A stretch of DNA of 64,000 nucleotides, taken from Bacillus sp. FJAT-27264 (GTDB lineage: Bacteria > Bacillota > Bacilli > Paenibacillales > Paenibacillaceae). Of this stretch, positions 17,100-25,871 are shown in pieces. The first letter of the stretch is position 1. Every line of letters begins with the position of its first letter. The position numbers and the translations under genes are program-made. Where the stretch lies: assembly GCF_001682855.1 (NCBI RefSeq), contig NZ_MAQW01000001.1, positions 1,607,165-1,671,164 of the forward strand, given 5' to 3'. A model generated the notes under the pieces. That model made no database searches. It was not told where the DNA came from and was given only the letters and a program-made list of their open reading frames with translations.

Positions 17100-17558
17100 C
17101 TAGAGCTTCTGATCTTGCAAGACTCGCTTGGCGATTTCTCGAACCGCAACCGGCACCGGCTCTTCGTCCAATTGAATGGCCTCCAGCCAAATCCACTCCT
17201 CCTCGGCTTCCGATCGCGCTCCGCGAATGATTTCTCCAACATAAATGTAATCGATATGGTCATGCTGATCATCGATACGCTCAAGCTGAATCTTGATTGG
17301 AAAAGCCAACGGAACTACATTAGACTCTGTATGACTGTCTTCTTGTGCCGACACAAGCCGAATCGGATAACCGGTCTCTTCCCACACTTCTCTGACAGCT
17401 GCTTCATCCGGCGTCTCGTTCGGCTCCAAGTGCCCACCTGGCGGGAAAAAGCAACCGACAAACGGCGGTTTTTGCCTCCGCATGAATAAGAGCGCGTTGC
17501 GTTCTTCATTCAGGACATAGACCGTAGCGGTAAACTCTCTAATTCGCTTCTGCTTGAT
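17100..17558 (-). CDS. NUDIX hydrolase, probable non-standard start
   Basis: The NUDIX box GGHLEPNETPDEAAVREVWEETGY gives the Mg-binding REVWEE core, so the protein cleaves nucleoside diphosphates linked to another group. The first canonical in-frame start, ATG 17483, would remove the first beta strand (TATVYVLNEERNALLF), which every NUDIX fold needs. That strand is open back to a stop just before 17561, with only ATC 17558 and ATT 17543 as possible starts; GGAGG sits 9 bases before 17558. So either a rare ATC/ATT start or a sequence error is present. Coordinates use 17558. Confidence 0.7.
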   Translation of the reverse strand: MKQKRIREFTATVYVLNEERNALLFMRRQKPPFVGCFFPPGGHLEPNETPDEAAVREVWEETGYPIRLVSAQEDSHTESNVVPLAFPIKIQLERIDDQHDHIDYIYVGEIIRGARSEAEEEWIWLEAIQLDEEPVPVAVREIAKRVLQDQKL

Positions 17559-17683
17559 CTCTCCTCACCTCCATTTCGCTTGCCTCATTTGATTCTTATT
17601 TTAGAGATTTTTTCGCACGAAAAAAGGACAATTGTCTAGTAGTGTTAAATAACATGACACGTTTCGTAAAATGATTATTAAAC

Positions 17684-17736
17684 ATAAAAAATAGGACATC
17701 CCGACTGGAATATAGCTCCAAAATCAGGATGTCCTC
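17684..17736 (-). terminator. Intrinsic terminator of SDR 1
   Basis: Stem AGGACATCC (17693-17701)/GGATGTCCT (17727-17735) and then TATTTTTT on the minus strand, 50 bases after the SDR stop. Confidence 0.75.
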
Positions 17737-17785
17737 TATGATTTATCTTTTATTATTTACCATTGATAAGGCTGGTCTCTTCATT

Positions 17786-18622
17786 TTAGGAAGAGAAATT
17801 TACCGTCTCACTCACTTGGCGCCACTTGGCATCCGTTGCGGCCCGAGCTTGCTGTGCAGCATCTGCATTATCGACCGCATCCTGGCCCAGCAGCAAACGA
17901 AGAGGGGCTTCAGGCAGCAAGGCTAGCTCGCTTATAACTTCAGCAAACTTCTCAGGTTCACTGCCAAATTGACCTGAATGCTCTTGCAGCATTCGAGCTA
18001 ACGCTCCAATGGTCTGTTCATACGGCTGGCTGATTGGCGGAATAGTCATGGAAGAACCCGCCCAATCTGTCCGCATGCCGCCTGGCTCAATGACAGTTAC
18101 CTTGATGCCAAATGGCGCCACTTCTTGTGCCAGCACCTCGGAGAACCCGCCGACAGCCCATTTTGCACTTTGATACGCTGCTAAGCCCATAGTAGCAATC
18201 CGGCCGCCTACAGATGAAATCTGGATGATATGCCCGCTGCCCTGTTTGCGCAAAATCGGAACGACAGCCTTGGAAACATAGACGACACCATAGAAGTTCG
18301 TATCAATCTGGGCCCGGAAATCATCCAGCGTGACATCTTCAACCGAAGCGACATCGCCATACCCAGCATTGTTAACCACGACATCCAAACGACCAAACAC
18401 TTGATGGGCTTGTTCAACCGCAGCAGATACAGCTTGCTCATCACTGACATCTAGCGCAAGCGGATGAATCTGCTCACCGTATTGTTCAACCAAATCATTC
18501 AGTGACTGCGGATTGCGGGCAGTTGCAATAACATAATCCCCTTTTTTCAGAACAACTTCTGTCAGACTGCGTCCAAGACCTCTGGAACTGCCGGTAATGA
18601 ACCATACGTTTGGTTTAGACAT
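17786..18622 (-). CDS. Short-chain dehydrogenase/reductase (SDR 1)
   Basis: 278 residues, classical SDR: TGSSRGLG at 10-17 (NADP-type cofactor loop), NNAG at 84-87, Ser136/137, Tyr150 and Lys154 of the YxxxK motif. Substrate unknown; the C-terminal extension after 200 is like the retinol/oxidoreductase-type SDRs common in Bacillales. It has its own promoter and lacks the MerR-type spacer of the other two SDRs. Confidence 0.9.
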   Translation of the reverse strand: MSKPNVWFITGSSRGLGRSLTEVVLKKGDYVIATARNPQSLNDLVEQYGEQIHPLALDVSDEQAVSAAVEQAHQVFGRLDVVVNNAGYGDVASVEDVTLDDFRAQIDTNFYGVVYVSKAVVPILRKQGSGHIIQISSVGGRIATMGLAAYQSAKWAVGGFSEVLAQEVAPFGIKVTVIEPGGMRTDWAGSSMTIPPISQPYEQTIGALARMLQEHSGQFGSEPEKFAEVISELALLPEAPLRLLLGQDAVDNADAAQQARAATDAKWRQVSETVNFSS

Positions 18623-18702
18623 TGATATTCTCTCCTTTTATTAAATATCGCGGCTTCGATGATCACTTCTGCTTTGATATCATCTATTTGTCTCACCTCT
18701 GT

Positions 18703-18731
18703 ATAATAAACGATCATTCAGTTATAGTCAA
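18703..18731 (-). promoter_or_regulatory. SDR 1 promoter
   Basis: Minus-strand TTGACT (18731-18726), 17-bp spacer, TATTAT (18708-18703), about 80 bases before the SDR 1 start. Confidence 0.6.
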
Positions 18732-18762
18732 TCTGCTGCGAAAACTTACCAGCGATCGCTTA

Positions 18763-18804
18763 CCACTTGCCACTTGCCACTTGCCACTTGCCACTTGCCA
18801 CTTA
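18763..18804 (+). repeat. Six tandem CCACTTG heptamers
   Basis: Five exact CCACTTG units plus CCACTTA (42 bp). They lie upstream of the SDR 1 promoter and next to the SDR 2 terminator. Confidence 0.85.
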
Positions 18805-18819
18805 CCATACAGCTCGGAA

Positions 18820-18866
18820 ACAAAACCCGCGAACTAGCCTTCTAAAATCTGCTCTGTCGCGGGTCA
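18820..18866 (-). terminator. Intrinsic terminator of SDR 2
   Basis: Stem AACCCGCGA/TCGCGGGT (18824-18832/18857-18864) followed on the minus strand by TTTTGTTT. It resembles the stem at 10838. Confidence 0.6.
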
Positions 18867-18913
18867 TTATATTATTTGATCTACTTGATGCTATATAGAA
18901 CGCAAGTTGAGGA

Positions 18914-18994
18914 GCTGGTCCCTTTTTCGCTGTTAAAACGGTTAGTTAGGGAGGTATCCCTCTTTTTAACTGTTAAGACGACTGGTGAAGGGGT
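18914..18994 (+). repeat. Short dispersed repeat, copy 2 with a diverged partner
   Basis: 18958-18994 matches bases 10-46; a diverged version (CCCTTTTTCGCTGTTAAAAC) precedes it at about 18920. Lies between the SDR 2 stop and its terminator. Confidence 0.5.
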
Positions 18995-19013
18995 CTTCGT
19001 TTCAGAGGTAAGC

Positions 19014-19742
19014 TTACCAAAGCACCACGCCATTTTCGTTAAAGAAACCTCCGGTTGGTCCGTCTTCCGGCAGTGTCGCAAGGTGAGTAATAATTTTAGC
19101 CGCCTGCTCAGCTGAACGATGGCCTTGATTACCCGTTAAGTCTGTAGAGGTATAGCCCGGGTCAGCCGCGTTGATCTTCAGTGGTGTATTTCTAAATTCC
19201 TTGGCGAACATGATCGTCAACGCATTCACAGCCGTTTTGGAGCTTGGGTAAGCAAGGAAGTTAAAATTAGCGTATTCAGCAGCCATATCACTCATAAAGG
19301 TCAATGACCCGAGTCCGCTGGATACATTAACAATTCTGCCAGCAGGAGCCTCAGTCAGCAAAGGAAGGAATGCCTTCGTTACAGCAAACACACCGAAAAA
19401 GTTCGTCTCATACGTTGCCTTTAAATCAGACAATTCCAGCTGGCTTGGCGATGCGAAGGCTTCAAAAGAAGCTCCAGCATTATTAACCAATACATCCAGT
19501 GATCCGAACTCATCAGCGATTTGCTTGGAGGCAGCATCAATCGTACCCTGGTCCGTAACGTCGAGCACAATGTGACGAGCATCGTAACCTTCGCTTACCA
19601 GCTTCGCCGCCGCTTCCTTTCCTCTTGCCTCGCTTCTTGCTCCCAGCAGGACAGTATATCCTAAGGCTCCCAATTGTCTAGCTGCTGCGTATCCAATTCC
19701 TTTGTTAGCTCCGGTAATTAGAGCAGTCTTTGTATGTGACAT
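19014..19742 (-). CDS. Short-chain dehydrogenase/reductase (SDR 2)
   Basis: 242 residues with TGANKGIG at 10-17, NNAG 87-90, Ser141/142 and the YxxxK pair Tyr165/Lys169 (here YPSSK), so a NADP(H)-dependent carbonyl or alcohol oxidoreductase. Start ATG 19742 gives the standard N-terminus; an open frame to 19880 is only read-through into a mobile repeat. Its MerR-type promoter lies at 20008-20038, about 270 bases away, because a 220-bp MITE-like element occupies the leader. Confidence 0.9.
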   Translation of the reverse strand: MSHTKTALITGANKGIGYAAARQLGALGYTVLLGARSEARGKEAAAKLVSEGYDARHIVLDVTDQGTIDAASKQIADEFGSLDVLVNNAGASFEAFASPSQLELSDLKATYETNFFGVFAVTKAFLPLLTEAPAGRIVNVSSGLGSLTFMSDMAAEYANFNFLAYPSSKTAVNALTIMFAKEFRNTPLKINAADPGYTSTDLTGNQGHRSAEQAAKIITHLATLPEDGPTGGFFNENGVVLW

Positions 19743-19778
19743 GGTTTTACCCCGTTTCTGTATAGAATTCGTTTGAAT

Positions 19779-19998
19779 ACTATATAAATCAAACTTAAGA
19801 TCCTCACTTAAGGCTTGGTCGTCACTACGGTGAATGTTTGGACTTCCGGTCGCTGTTGTCACCAGATTTCTTCTTTTCAAACCGCTTCTAGCGGTAAAAA
19901 TCTGGTGACAAAGGCGAGCGCTTCGCTCCTACAGTTCCAAACCTTCCCCTTCGTTCCTTCTCGCTTTTGGTGACAATCTTTTGTTCATCTTATATAGT
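19779..19998. repeat. MITE-like repeat copy A, in the SDR 2 leader
   Basis: 220 bp bounded by ACTATATAA/TTATATAGT inverted ends. Contains the family blocks GGTCGTCACTACGGTGAATG, the nested hairpin CCAGATTT-ACCGCT/AGCGGT-AAATCTGG, and CTACAGTTCCAAACCTTCCC. No coding capacity. It separates the SDR 2 promoter from its gene. Confidence 0.8.
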
Positions 19999-20007
19999 GA
20001 CACTCAC

Positions 20008-20038
20008 ACTTTACAACTTGGAGTACACTCCAAGTCAA
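20008..20038 (-). promoter_or_regulatory. MerR-type promoter with 19-bp spacer (SDR 2)
   Basis: Minus-strand TTGACT (20038-20033), 19 bp containing the perfect dyad CTTGGAGTGTACTCCAAG (shared with the -35), then TAAAGT (20013-20008). Confidence 0.75.
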
Positions 20039-20106
20039 GCGCCGCCATACTCAGCAGTCTATCCTTCAAATTCCGTTCATGTTTACGGGGAAAACATCTT
20101 TGTCTT

Positions 20107-21414
20107 TTAAGATTGAGCGTGACGATTCTTCGGTATGTTAAGTCCCAGATTTTCTCTAAGAGTGGAACTCTCGTATGCTGTACGGAACAAGCCACGTTCT
20201 TGCAGAATCGGCACCACTTCATTTAAGAAATCATCCAGTCCGAATGGACCGAAGGGAACGAACATAAAGCCATCTGCAGCGCCTGCTTCGAACCACGCCT
20301 GCAGCTTATCTGCGATTTGTTCCGCCGTGCCCATGAATGGACTGCGCGGAGTCGTCGCTTCCAAAGCAAGCTGTCTAAGCGTCTTCCCGCTCTGCAGTTC
20401 TTCCGTAAAGTACTTGAAAGTACCTTCCTGACCCGGAATCAACTCAAGCAAGTTTATTGCCGGTTCATCTAGCGGATACTGCGAGAGGTCAAGATGGTTA
20501 AAGAATCTGCTCGTATAGTTAAGGGCATGCTCTATGGTGACCAGGTTTGCAATCTCCTGATATTTTTGCTCAGCTTCCTCTGCGGTCGCGCCCACGACAG
20601 GTGAGATATTAGGGAACACTAGAATATCATCTGCCGATCGTCCAAAACCTACCGCTCTCTTCCTCATATCTTCTCTAAAGGCAATCGATTCTTCGATCGT
20701 TTGTGGAATGGCGTAGATCGCATTGGCGAATTGGGCGGCAAAGTTACGGCCCGGTTCCGATAATCCGGCTTGAAAAATAACCGGCTGCCCTTGCGGGGAA
20801 CGTTCGATGTTCAGCGGCCCTTTGACAGAAAAGAATTTGCCCTCGTGATTCAGAGTGTGCATCTTCGCAGGATCAAAGAAAACGCCTGTCTCCTTGTCAC
20901 GTACAAAGGCGTCGTCTTCCCACGAATCCCATAACCCCTTAGTGATTTCCAGATATTCCGTAGCCAATTCATATTTTTCATCATGGTGAACTTGCTTCCC
21001 ATTGAAGTTATTGGCGGCTCCATCAAGTAATCCAGAGGTCACTACGTTCCAGCCTGCCCGTCCGCCACTCATTTTATCCAGCGATGCAAACTGACGTGCG
21101 ATAGTAAAAGGATCACTGTAAGTAGAAGATACCGTACCTACTAGGCCAATATTCTTCGTGACAGTTGCCAGCGCGCTGAGCAAAGTAATCGGTTCAAAGC
21201 GATTTAAAAAATGAGGCAGCGACTGTTCCGTAATATACAAACCATCCGCGATAAAAAGAATATCGAAAAGTGCGGCCTCGGCCTTTTGGGCCCATTCCTT
21301 GTAAAGCTCAAAATCTATACTTGCGTCTGCCTTCGCATCAGGATGTCTCCATTCAGACATGCTTCCTCCGACACCGCGCAGGTTGATTGCCAGTTTAATT
21401 TTCCGATCGCTCAT
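20107..21414 (-). CDS. LLM-class FMN-dependent monooxygenase (NtaA/CmoJ type), copy 1
   Basis: 435 residues of the NtaA/SnaA/DszA branch of bacterial luciferase-like enzymes, which use FMNH2 from a partner reductase. Family marks: GGSMSEWRHPDA near the N-terminus, FIADGLY, FLNRFEPITLLSALA, the GGRAGWNVVTS phosphate-binding loop, and PVIFQAGLSEPGRNFAA. It ends a six-gene operon with an acetyltransferase and a peptide-type importer, as in the S-alkylcysteine salvage operons of B. subtilis where CmoJ oxidises N-acetyl-S-alkylcysteines. No reductase gene is in the operon. Very similar (about three quarters identical by eye) to the protein at 29782. Confidence 0.9.
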   Translation of the reverse strand: MSDRKIKLAINLRGVGGSMSEWRHPDAKADASIDFELYKEWAQKAEAALFDILFIADGLYITEQSLPHFLNRFEPITLLSALATVTKNIGLVGTVSSTYSDPFTIARQFASLDKMSGGRAGWNVVTSGLLDGAANNFNGKQVHHDEKYELATEYLEITKGLWDSWEDDAFVRDKETGVFFDPAKMHTLNHEGKFFSVKGPLNIERSPQGQPVIFQAGLSEPGRNFAAQFANAIYAIPQTIEESIAFREDMRKRAVGFGRSADDILVFPNISPVVGATAEEAEQKYQEIANLVTIEHALNYTSRFFNHLDLSQYPLDEPAINLLELIPGQEGTFKYFTEELQSGKTLRQLALEATTPRSPFMGTAEQIADKLQAWFEAGAADGFMFVPFGPFGLDDFLNEVVPILQERGLFRTAYESSTLRENLGLNIPKNRHAQS

Positions 21415-21425
21415 TGATATTCCTC

Positions 21426-21965
21426 CTATAGTTCAGCTGTTAAGTCGAGCCGAAAACCTTCCATGAAATATTCTCCCTGATGAAGATCCTGGTCGTGTGA
21501 ACGGACAAAGCCCAGATGTTCATATAATCTCGCAGCGGATGCATTGGTTTCCAATGATGTATGCAAATATAAATATCCGGCTCCAGCGTTCAATGCTCGC
21601 TTCGCGCTCTCATGAATAAGCTGTGTAGCAATTCCCTTACCCTGCCATCCAGGTGCAACAGCTAGTCTGCGCAACACGGGTGTTGCCAGCGTCTGCTGGA
21701 TGTCACCGTACGCTTCAGCAGCGTTATGGAATATCTCCGCTGTTCCAATAATAAGACCTTCCGCTTCAGCAACAATACGCTCCTGAGAACCTGGCTCCAG
21801 ATACTTCCGCAATGCTTCCTTTAGCGATTCTCTGACTTCAGGGTAGGTCACGGCGTAACTTTCCCAAGCCTGCGACAGTATTTCAACCACTGAATCATAG
21901 TCATCAGGGACTGCACTGCGGATCTTAATTAATTCCTTCTGCTCCGAAGAATTGGACAAGCTCAT
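21426..21965 (-). CDS. GNAT N-acetyltransferase (SnaA-like role)
   Basis: 179 residues with the acetyl-CoA loop VAPGWQGKGIATQLI (Q-x-x-G-x-A pattern, about 122-136) and the C-terminal ASAARLYEHLGFVRS. Next to an LLM monooxygenase and ABC importer it matches the position of SnaA/SnaB, which acetylate S-alkylcysteines before oxidation. Function is inferred from this context. The start overlaps the ATPase stop by 4 bases. Confidence 0.85.
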   Translation of the reverse strand: MSLSNSSEQKELIKIRSAVPDDYDSVVEILSQAWESYAVTYPEVRESLKEALRKYLEPGSQERIVAEAEGLIIGTAEIFHNAAEAYGDIQQTLATPVLRRLAVAPGWQGKGIATQLIHESAKRALNAGAGYLYLHTSLETNASAARLYEHLGFVRSHDQDLHQGEYFMEGFRLDLTAEL

Positions 21966-24025
21966 TGTAAGCCTCCTTCAAATGGGATAGGGTGATGACA
22001 GGCTACGAGATGCTGGTCTCCGACATTTTGCCATACAGGATCTTCCGTTCTGCATTTGTCAGTGGCCGCAGGGCATCTTGGATGAAACTTACAGCCTGTT
22101 GTCCGGAACGTCTGCGAGGGAACTTCCCCTTTTAACAGCCCATGTGCTTTTTTACCGGAAGGGTCCGAAGCAGGGATGGCTGATAATAACGCATGCGTAT
22201 ACGGATGAGCAGGAGAAGCATACAACGCTTCTGTAGGTGCAAGCTCCACGAGCTGGCCCAGATACATCACCCCTACACGATCTGACAAATGCCGGACGAC
22301 ATGCAGATCATGGGCAATGAACAGAAAGGTTAGCCCGAGCCTGCGCTGCAGGTCCTGCAGCAAATTGATAATTTGCGCCTGTACAGATACATCCAGGGCT
22401 GACACGGCTTCATCGAGGACGATGAATTTAGGGTTTAACGCAATCGCGCGGGCAATGGCAATACGTTGCCGCTGCCCGCCTGAGAATTCATGAGGGTAAC
22501 GATCTGCAGATGCAGGTTCCAGTCCAACCAGAGTCATCAGTTCTTCTACTCTCTCTTTTCTTTCTTTAGAAGATAATGAGAGATGGACCTTTAGCGGCTC
22601 ACCAATAATATCCACCACTTTCCAGTGAGAGTTGATAGAACTATAGGGGTCCTGGAATACCATCTGCATCTCACGACGCAAACCTCTTAGATCCTTGCTC
22701 TTCGTCTCGGCCAAGTCTTGTCCTTCCCAATGGATTTGGCCTGAAGTCACCTTCTCCAGTTGAAGCATCAGGCGCCCCAGTGTTGATTTCCCACTACCAG
22801 ACTCCCCGACGAGGCCGAACGTTTCCCCTCTCAGAATCTGTAAATTCACTTCATCCACTGCGCGAACACCTTGCTTGCCTCTGGATAAAATTCCTCTACC
22901 CGTGTTGAAGCTTTTAGTCACCTTGAGCGCTTCGATCAGCACTTCTGGATCGCCTGGATTGGTAGGGGACTGAACAATAACGTTCTGCGCATTCTGTTCA
23001 GCAGTCTGAACATCCTGATCATCAGTCTGCCGTTCCGCTCCCAGTGGAAGTTCTGATATGCTTTCGGCATGCCAGCAAGCAACCATATTCGTGCCGTCAG
23101 TAACAGCAGGCGGTTCCTCAGAGCGACACTGATCCGTAGCAAATGCACAGCGCGGATGAAACCGACAGCCTCGCGGCAGATCCGCCAGACTTGGAATAGA
23201 GCCCGGAATATGATAGAGCGGCTTCGTACGATCACTCTGTAACGTCATAACCGATTGCAGCAGTCCACGTGTGTATGGATGCTGTGGTTTCGCAAAAAGA
23301 GAGTTAACATCAGCGACCTCTACCAATTTACCCGCATACATGACGGCGACCCGATCGGCCATTTCTGCAGCGATTCCCAGATCATGGGTGATCAGCAGAA
23401 TCGACATGTTGAACTCTTCCTTCAGTTCTTGCAGAAGCTGCAGGATCTGGGCTTGAATAGTGACATCTAGCGCTGTCGTGGGTTCATCGGCAATAAGCAG
23501 TTCCGGCCCGCAGGACAGAGCCATCGCGATCATGACACGCTGCCGCATGCCTCCCGACAGTTCATGCGGATACTGCTTCATCCGCAGCTCCGGATCGACA
23601 ATACCGACACGGTCCAGCAAGGTAATCGCCCGATTCCGCGCTTCCTCCTTCGTGGCCAGCCCATGATGAATCAGGATCTCCATCATCTGATGACCAATCG
23701 TAAAGATAGGATCAAGTGCCGTCATCGGCTCCTGGAAGATCATCGCTATTTTCCGGCCGCGAAGCTCCCGGAGCTCACGGGCATTTAGTTCTGCCAGATT
23801 GAGTCCGTTCAACTCAATAGAACCTTGGGCGATACGTCCATTGTCATAATCAATGAGCCGCATAACAGATAGAGACGTTACCGTTTTTCCGCTCCCGGAC
23901 TCTCCTACCAAAACCAGCGTTTCCCCAGGAGCAATGGTCAGACTGATATCATTCACCATATTTCGGGGTCCTTGCGGTGTCATAAAATCAACGGACAGCT
24001 CTTTAATATCGAGTACATTGTTCAT
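21962..24025 (-). CDS. Peptide-type ABC transporter ATPase, fused DppD-DppF
   Basis: 687 residues with two ABC domains: domain 1 (GESGSGKT near 41, [20 protein letters not shown]) and domain 2 (about 355-680, [29 protein letters not shown]). Each is followed by the Cys-rich oligopeptide-transporter C-terminal motif ([28 protein letters not shown]). The fused form is that of GsiA-type glutathione or peptide importers. 22 bp downstream of the permease gene. Confidence 0.92.
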   Translation of the reverse strand: MNNVLDIKELSVDFMTPQGPRNMVNDISLTIAPGETLVLVGESGSGKTVTSLSVMRLIDYDNGRIAQGSIELNGLNLAELNARELRELRGRKIAMIFQEPMTALDPIFTIGHQMMEILIHHGLATKEEARNRAITLLDRVGIVDPELRMKQYPHELSGGMRQRVMIAMALSCGPELLIADEPTTALDVTIQAQILQLLQELKEEFNMSILLITHDLGIAAEMADRVAVMYAGKLVEVADVNSLFAKPQHPYTRGLLQSVMTLQSDRTKPLYHIPGSIPSLADLPRGCRFHPRCAFATDQCRSEEPPAVTDGTNMVACWHAESISELPLGAERQTDDQDVQTAEQNAQNVIVQSPTNPGDPEVLIEALKVTKSFNTGRGILSRGKQGVRAVDEVNLQILRGETFGLVGESGSGKSTLGRLMLQLEKVTSGQIHWEGQDLAETKSKDLRGLRREMQMVFQDPYSSINSHWKVVDIIGEPLKVHLSLSSKERKERVEELMTLVGLEPASADRYPHEFSGGQRQRIAIARAIALNPKFIVLDEAVSALDVSVQAQIINLLQDLQRRLGLTFLFIAHDLHVVRHLSDRVGVMYLGQLVELAPTEALYASPAHPYTHALLSAIPASDPSGKKAHGLLKGEVPSQTFRTTGCKFHPRCPAATDKCRTEDPVWQNVGDQHLVACHHPIPFEGGLQ

Positions 24026-24047
24026 GGGATATGCGCCCTCCTTTCTT

Positions 24048-24872
24048 TTAACCTTTTCGAGGGCCGATTGCAGACTGTAGCTCGTCCCCTAGAAAGTTAA
24101 TCGACACAACTAGTAAAGTAATGGCAAGACCAGGGAACGTTGCGATCCACCAAGCCATCGAGATATAGCTTCGTCCCTCTGATAGCAAACTTCCCCAATC
24201 AGGAACCTCTTCCGAACTCCCAAGTCCAAGAAAACTGAGTCCTGAGCCCATTAAGATCGCACTGCCCACACCGATCGTCCCCATGACCAGCAAGGAGGAA
24301 AAGGCGTGCGGAGCAATATGCGAGAAGAGAATTCTAAGATGTGAGGTACCGATGCTTCTCGCCGCTTCTATGAATGTGCGATTCTTAATCGTTAGCACCT
24401 GTCCGCGTAGCACGCGAGCAAAGCTAGGTATGATTGAAATACTGACGGCGATGATTAAATTGAATTTACTTGGCCCCAGCACCGCTGAAACCGTGAGTGC
24501 CAACAGAATCCCTGGTATGGTCATCAGTGTATCAATAAGACGCATCAGCACAGCATCGATGAACCCCCCGCTATACCCGGCAACAGCACCGATCAATGCG
24601 CCAATCCCTCCACCGAGCAGCACCGCAGAGATCCCGATGATCAAAGCATCCCTACTGCCATAGATAACCAGGGTTAAGATATCTCGTCCAAAATAATCCG
24701 TTCCAAGGAAGTGGCTCCCGCCGGGTGCCTGCAAAATCGCTGCCCCATTCATCTCGGTAGGAGAATAAGGAGCAATCCAGCCAGGAACAATTGCAAACAG
24801 CACCAGACAAGCAATCATCAGCACGGAAACGGTTATCATTGCTCTTGAAAAAAGACTTCGTTTAGCATTCAC
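24048..24872 (-). CDS. ABC transporter permease, DppC type
   Basis: 274 residues, six membrane segments with the N-terminal extension of DppC/OppC; contains the EAA coupling loop (EAARSIGTSHLRILFSHIAPHA, about 165-186) and FLGTDYFGRDILT in the external loop. Partner of the DppB-type permease 51 bp upstream. Confidence 0.92.
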   Translation of the reverse strand: MNAKRSLFSRAMITVSVLMIACLVLFAIVPGWIAPYSPTEMNGAAILQAPGGSHFLGTDYFGRDILTLVIYGSRDALIIGISAVLLGGGIGALIGAVAGYSGGFIDAVLMRLIDTLMTIPGILLALTVSAVLGPSKFNLIIAVSISIIPSFARVLRGQVLTIKNRTFIEAARSIGTSHLRILFSHIAPHAFSSLLVMGTIGVGSAILMGSGLSFLGLGSSEEVPDWGSLLSEGRSYISMAWWIATFPGLAITLLVVSINFLGDELQSAIGPRKG

Positions 24873-24923
24873 CTTATTCGTTCCCTTTCTTCTTGGCTCA
24901 TGGTTTGCCTTTATACATGCAAG

Positions 24924-25847
24924 CTAGGCTTGGCGAATCCTTGGATCAATGATCGCATACGACAAGTCAACCAATAGATTGACCAGAATATAGATTGAAG
25001 CCGTCAGCAGAATCGCCCCTTGGACTACAGGCAGATCTTTTGCCAAAATGGCATCCAGGATCACTCTGCCTACACCTTGCCTTGCAAACACGGATTCAAT
25101 AACTACCGCACCCGCAAGCAATTCTCCGAGGAGCATCCCCATCATCGTCACCGCTGGAATGAGCGCATTACGCAGGACATGCTGATACATCACGCTTCTC
25201 TCCGGCAGCCCCTTCGCACGTAGCGTTCTTACAAAGGGTTCATGTACTACTTCCAAAATACTGCCTCGCACCATGCGGGCAATTAGCCCCGAGCCAACAA
25301 TGCCCATCGTCGCTGCCGGGAGAATGAGATACTGAAACCCACCTACGCCCGAAGCCGGAAGCCATTGCAGATTAACGGAAAAGAGGAGAACAAGAAGAAT
25401 AGCTACCCAGAACGTCGGCATCGAAATGCCGAAGATACTGAGCAGCCGAATGAGATGATCAAGACTGCGATGCCTGTATACTGCCGAGACAACGCCTAGC
25501 AGCACGCCAAACACTATGGATATGGACATGCTTAGAAGCGTTAACCACAGCGTTGCCGGAAACTGCGCCATGAGCTTGGTCATCACAGGTTCATTATCCA
25601 CGAGCGACTTTCCGAAATCTCCCCGGAATACCTTGCCCAAGTACTGGAGGTACTGTTTATAGAGCGGTTGATCTAGTCCGAATTCATGCTTCAGCTTGGC
25701 CACAACCTCCGGGGATACCGGATTTCCGGCGATTTTAATATTGATCGGGTCTCCCGGCAGGAGGTGAAGAAGAAAGAACACAAGTGTTATGGTGCAGAGC
25801 AAGACCACGATGGAGACTAGTAGTCGGTAAAGAATAGTTCTAAGCAT
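24924..25847 (-). CDS. ABC transporter permease, DppB type
   Basis: 307 residues, six membrane segments; typical N-terminus LLCTITLVFFLLHLLPGDP and EAA loop FVRTLRAKGLPERSVMYQHV. Forms the channel with the DppC-type subunit. 24 bp after the binding-protein gene. Confidence 0.92.
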   Translation of the reverse strand: MLRTILYRLLVSIVVLLCTITLVFFLLHLLPGDPINIKIAGNPVSPEVVAKLKHEFGLDQPLYKQYLQYLGKVFRGDFGKSLVDNEPVMTKLMAQFPATLWLTLLSMSISIVFGVLLGVVSAVYRHRSLDHLIRLLSIFGISMPTFWVAILLVLLFSVNLQWLPASGVGGFQYLILPAATMGIVGSGLIARMVRGSILEVVHEPFVRTLRAKGLPERSVMYQHVLRNALIPAVTMMGMLLGELLAGAVVIESVFARQGVGRVILDAILAKDLPVVQGAILLTASIYILVNLLVDLSYAIIDPRIRQA

Positions 25848-25871
25848 TTCTCCCCGTCTCCCTCCTGCTGC

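Noticed and set aside
16351-17100. Vitamin riboswitch controlling the ECF operon
   Set aside because: The gaps before the S gene (10 bp) and before the regulator (under 40 bp to the NUDIX stop) are too short to hold a known aptamer.
19743-19880. N-terminal extension of SDR 2
   Set aside because: The frame runs into the MITE-like repeat; classical SDRs begin just before the TGxxxGxG motif, at 19742.
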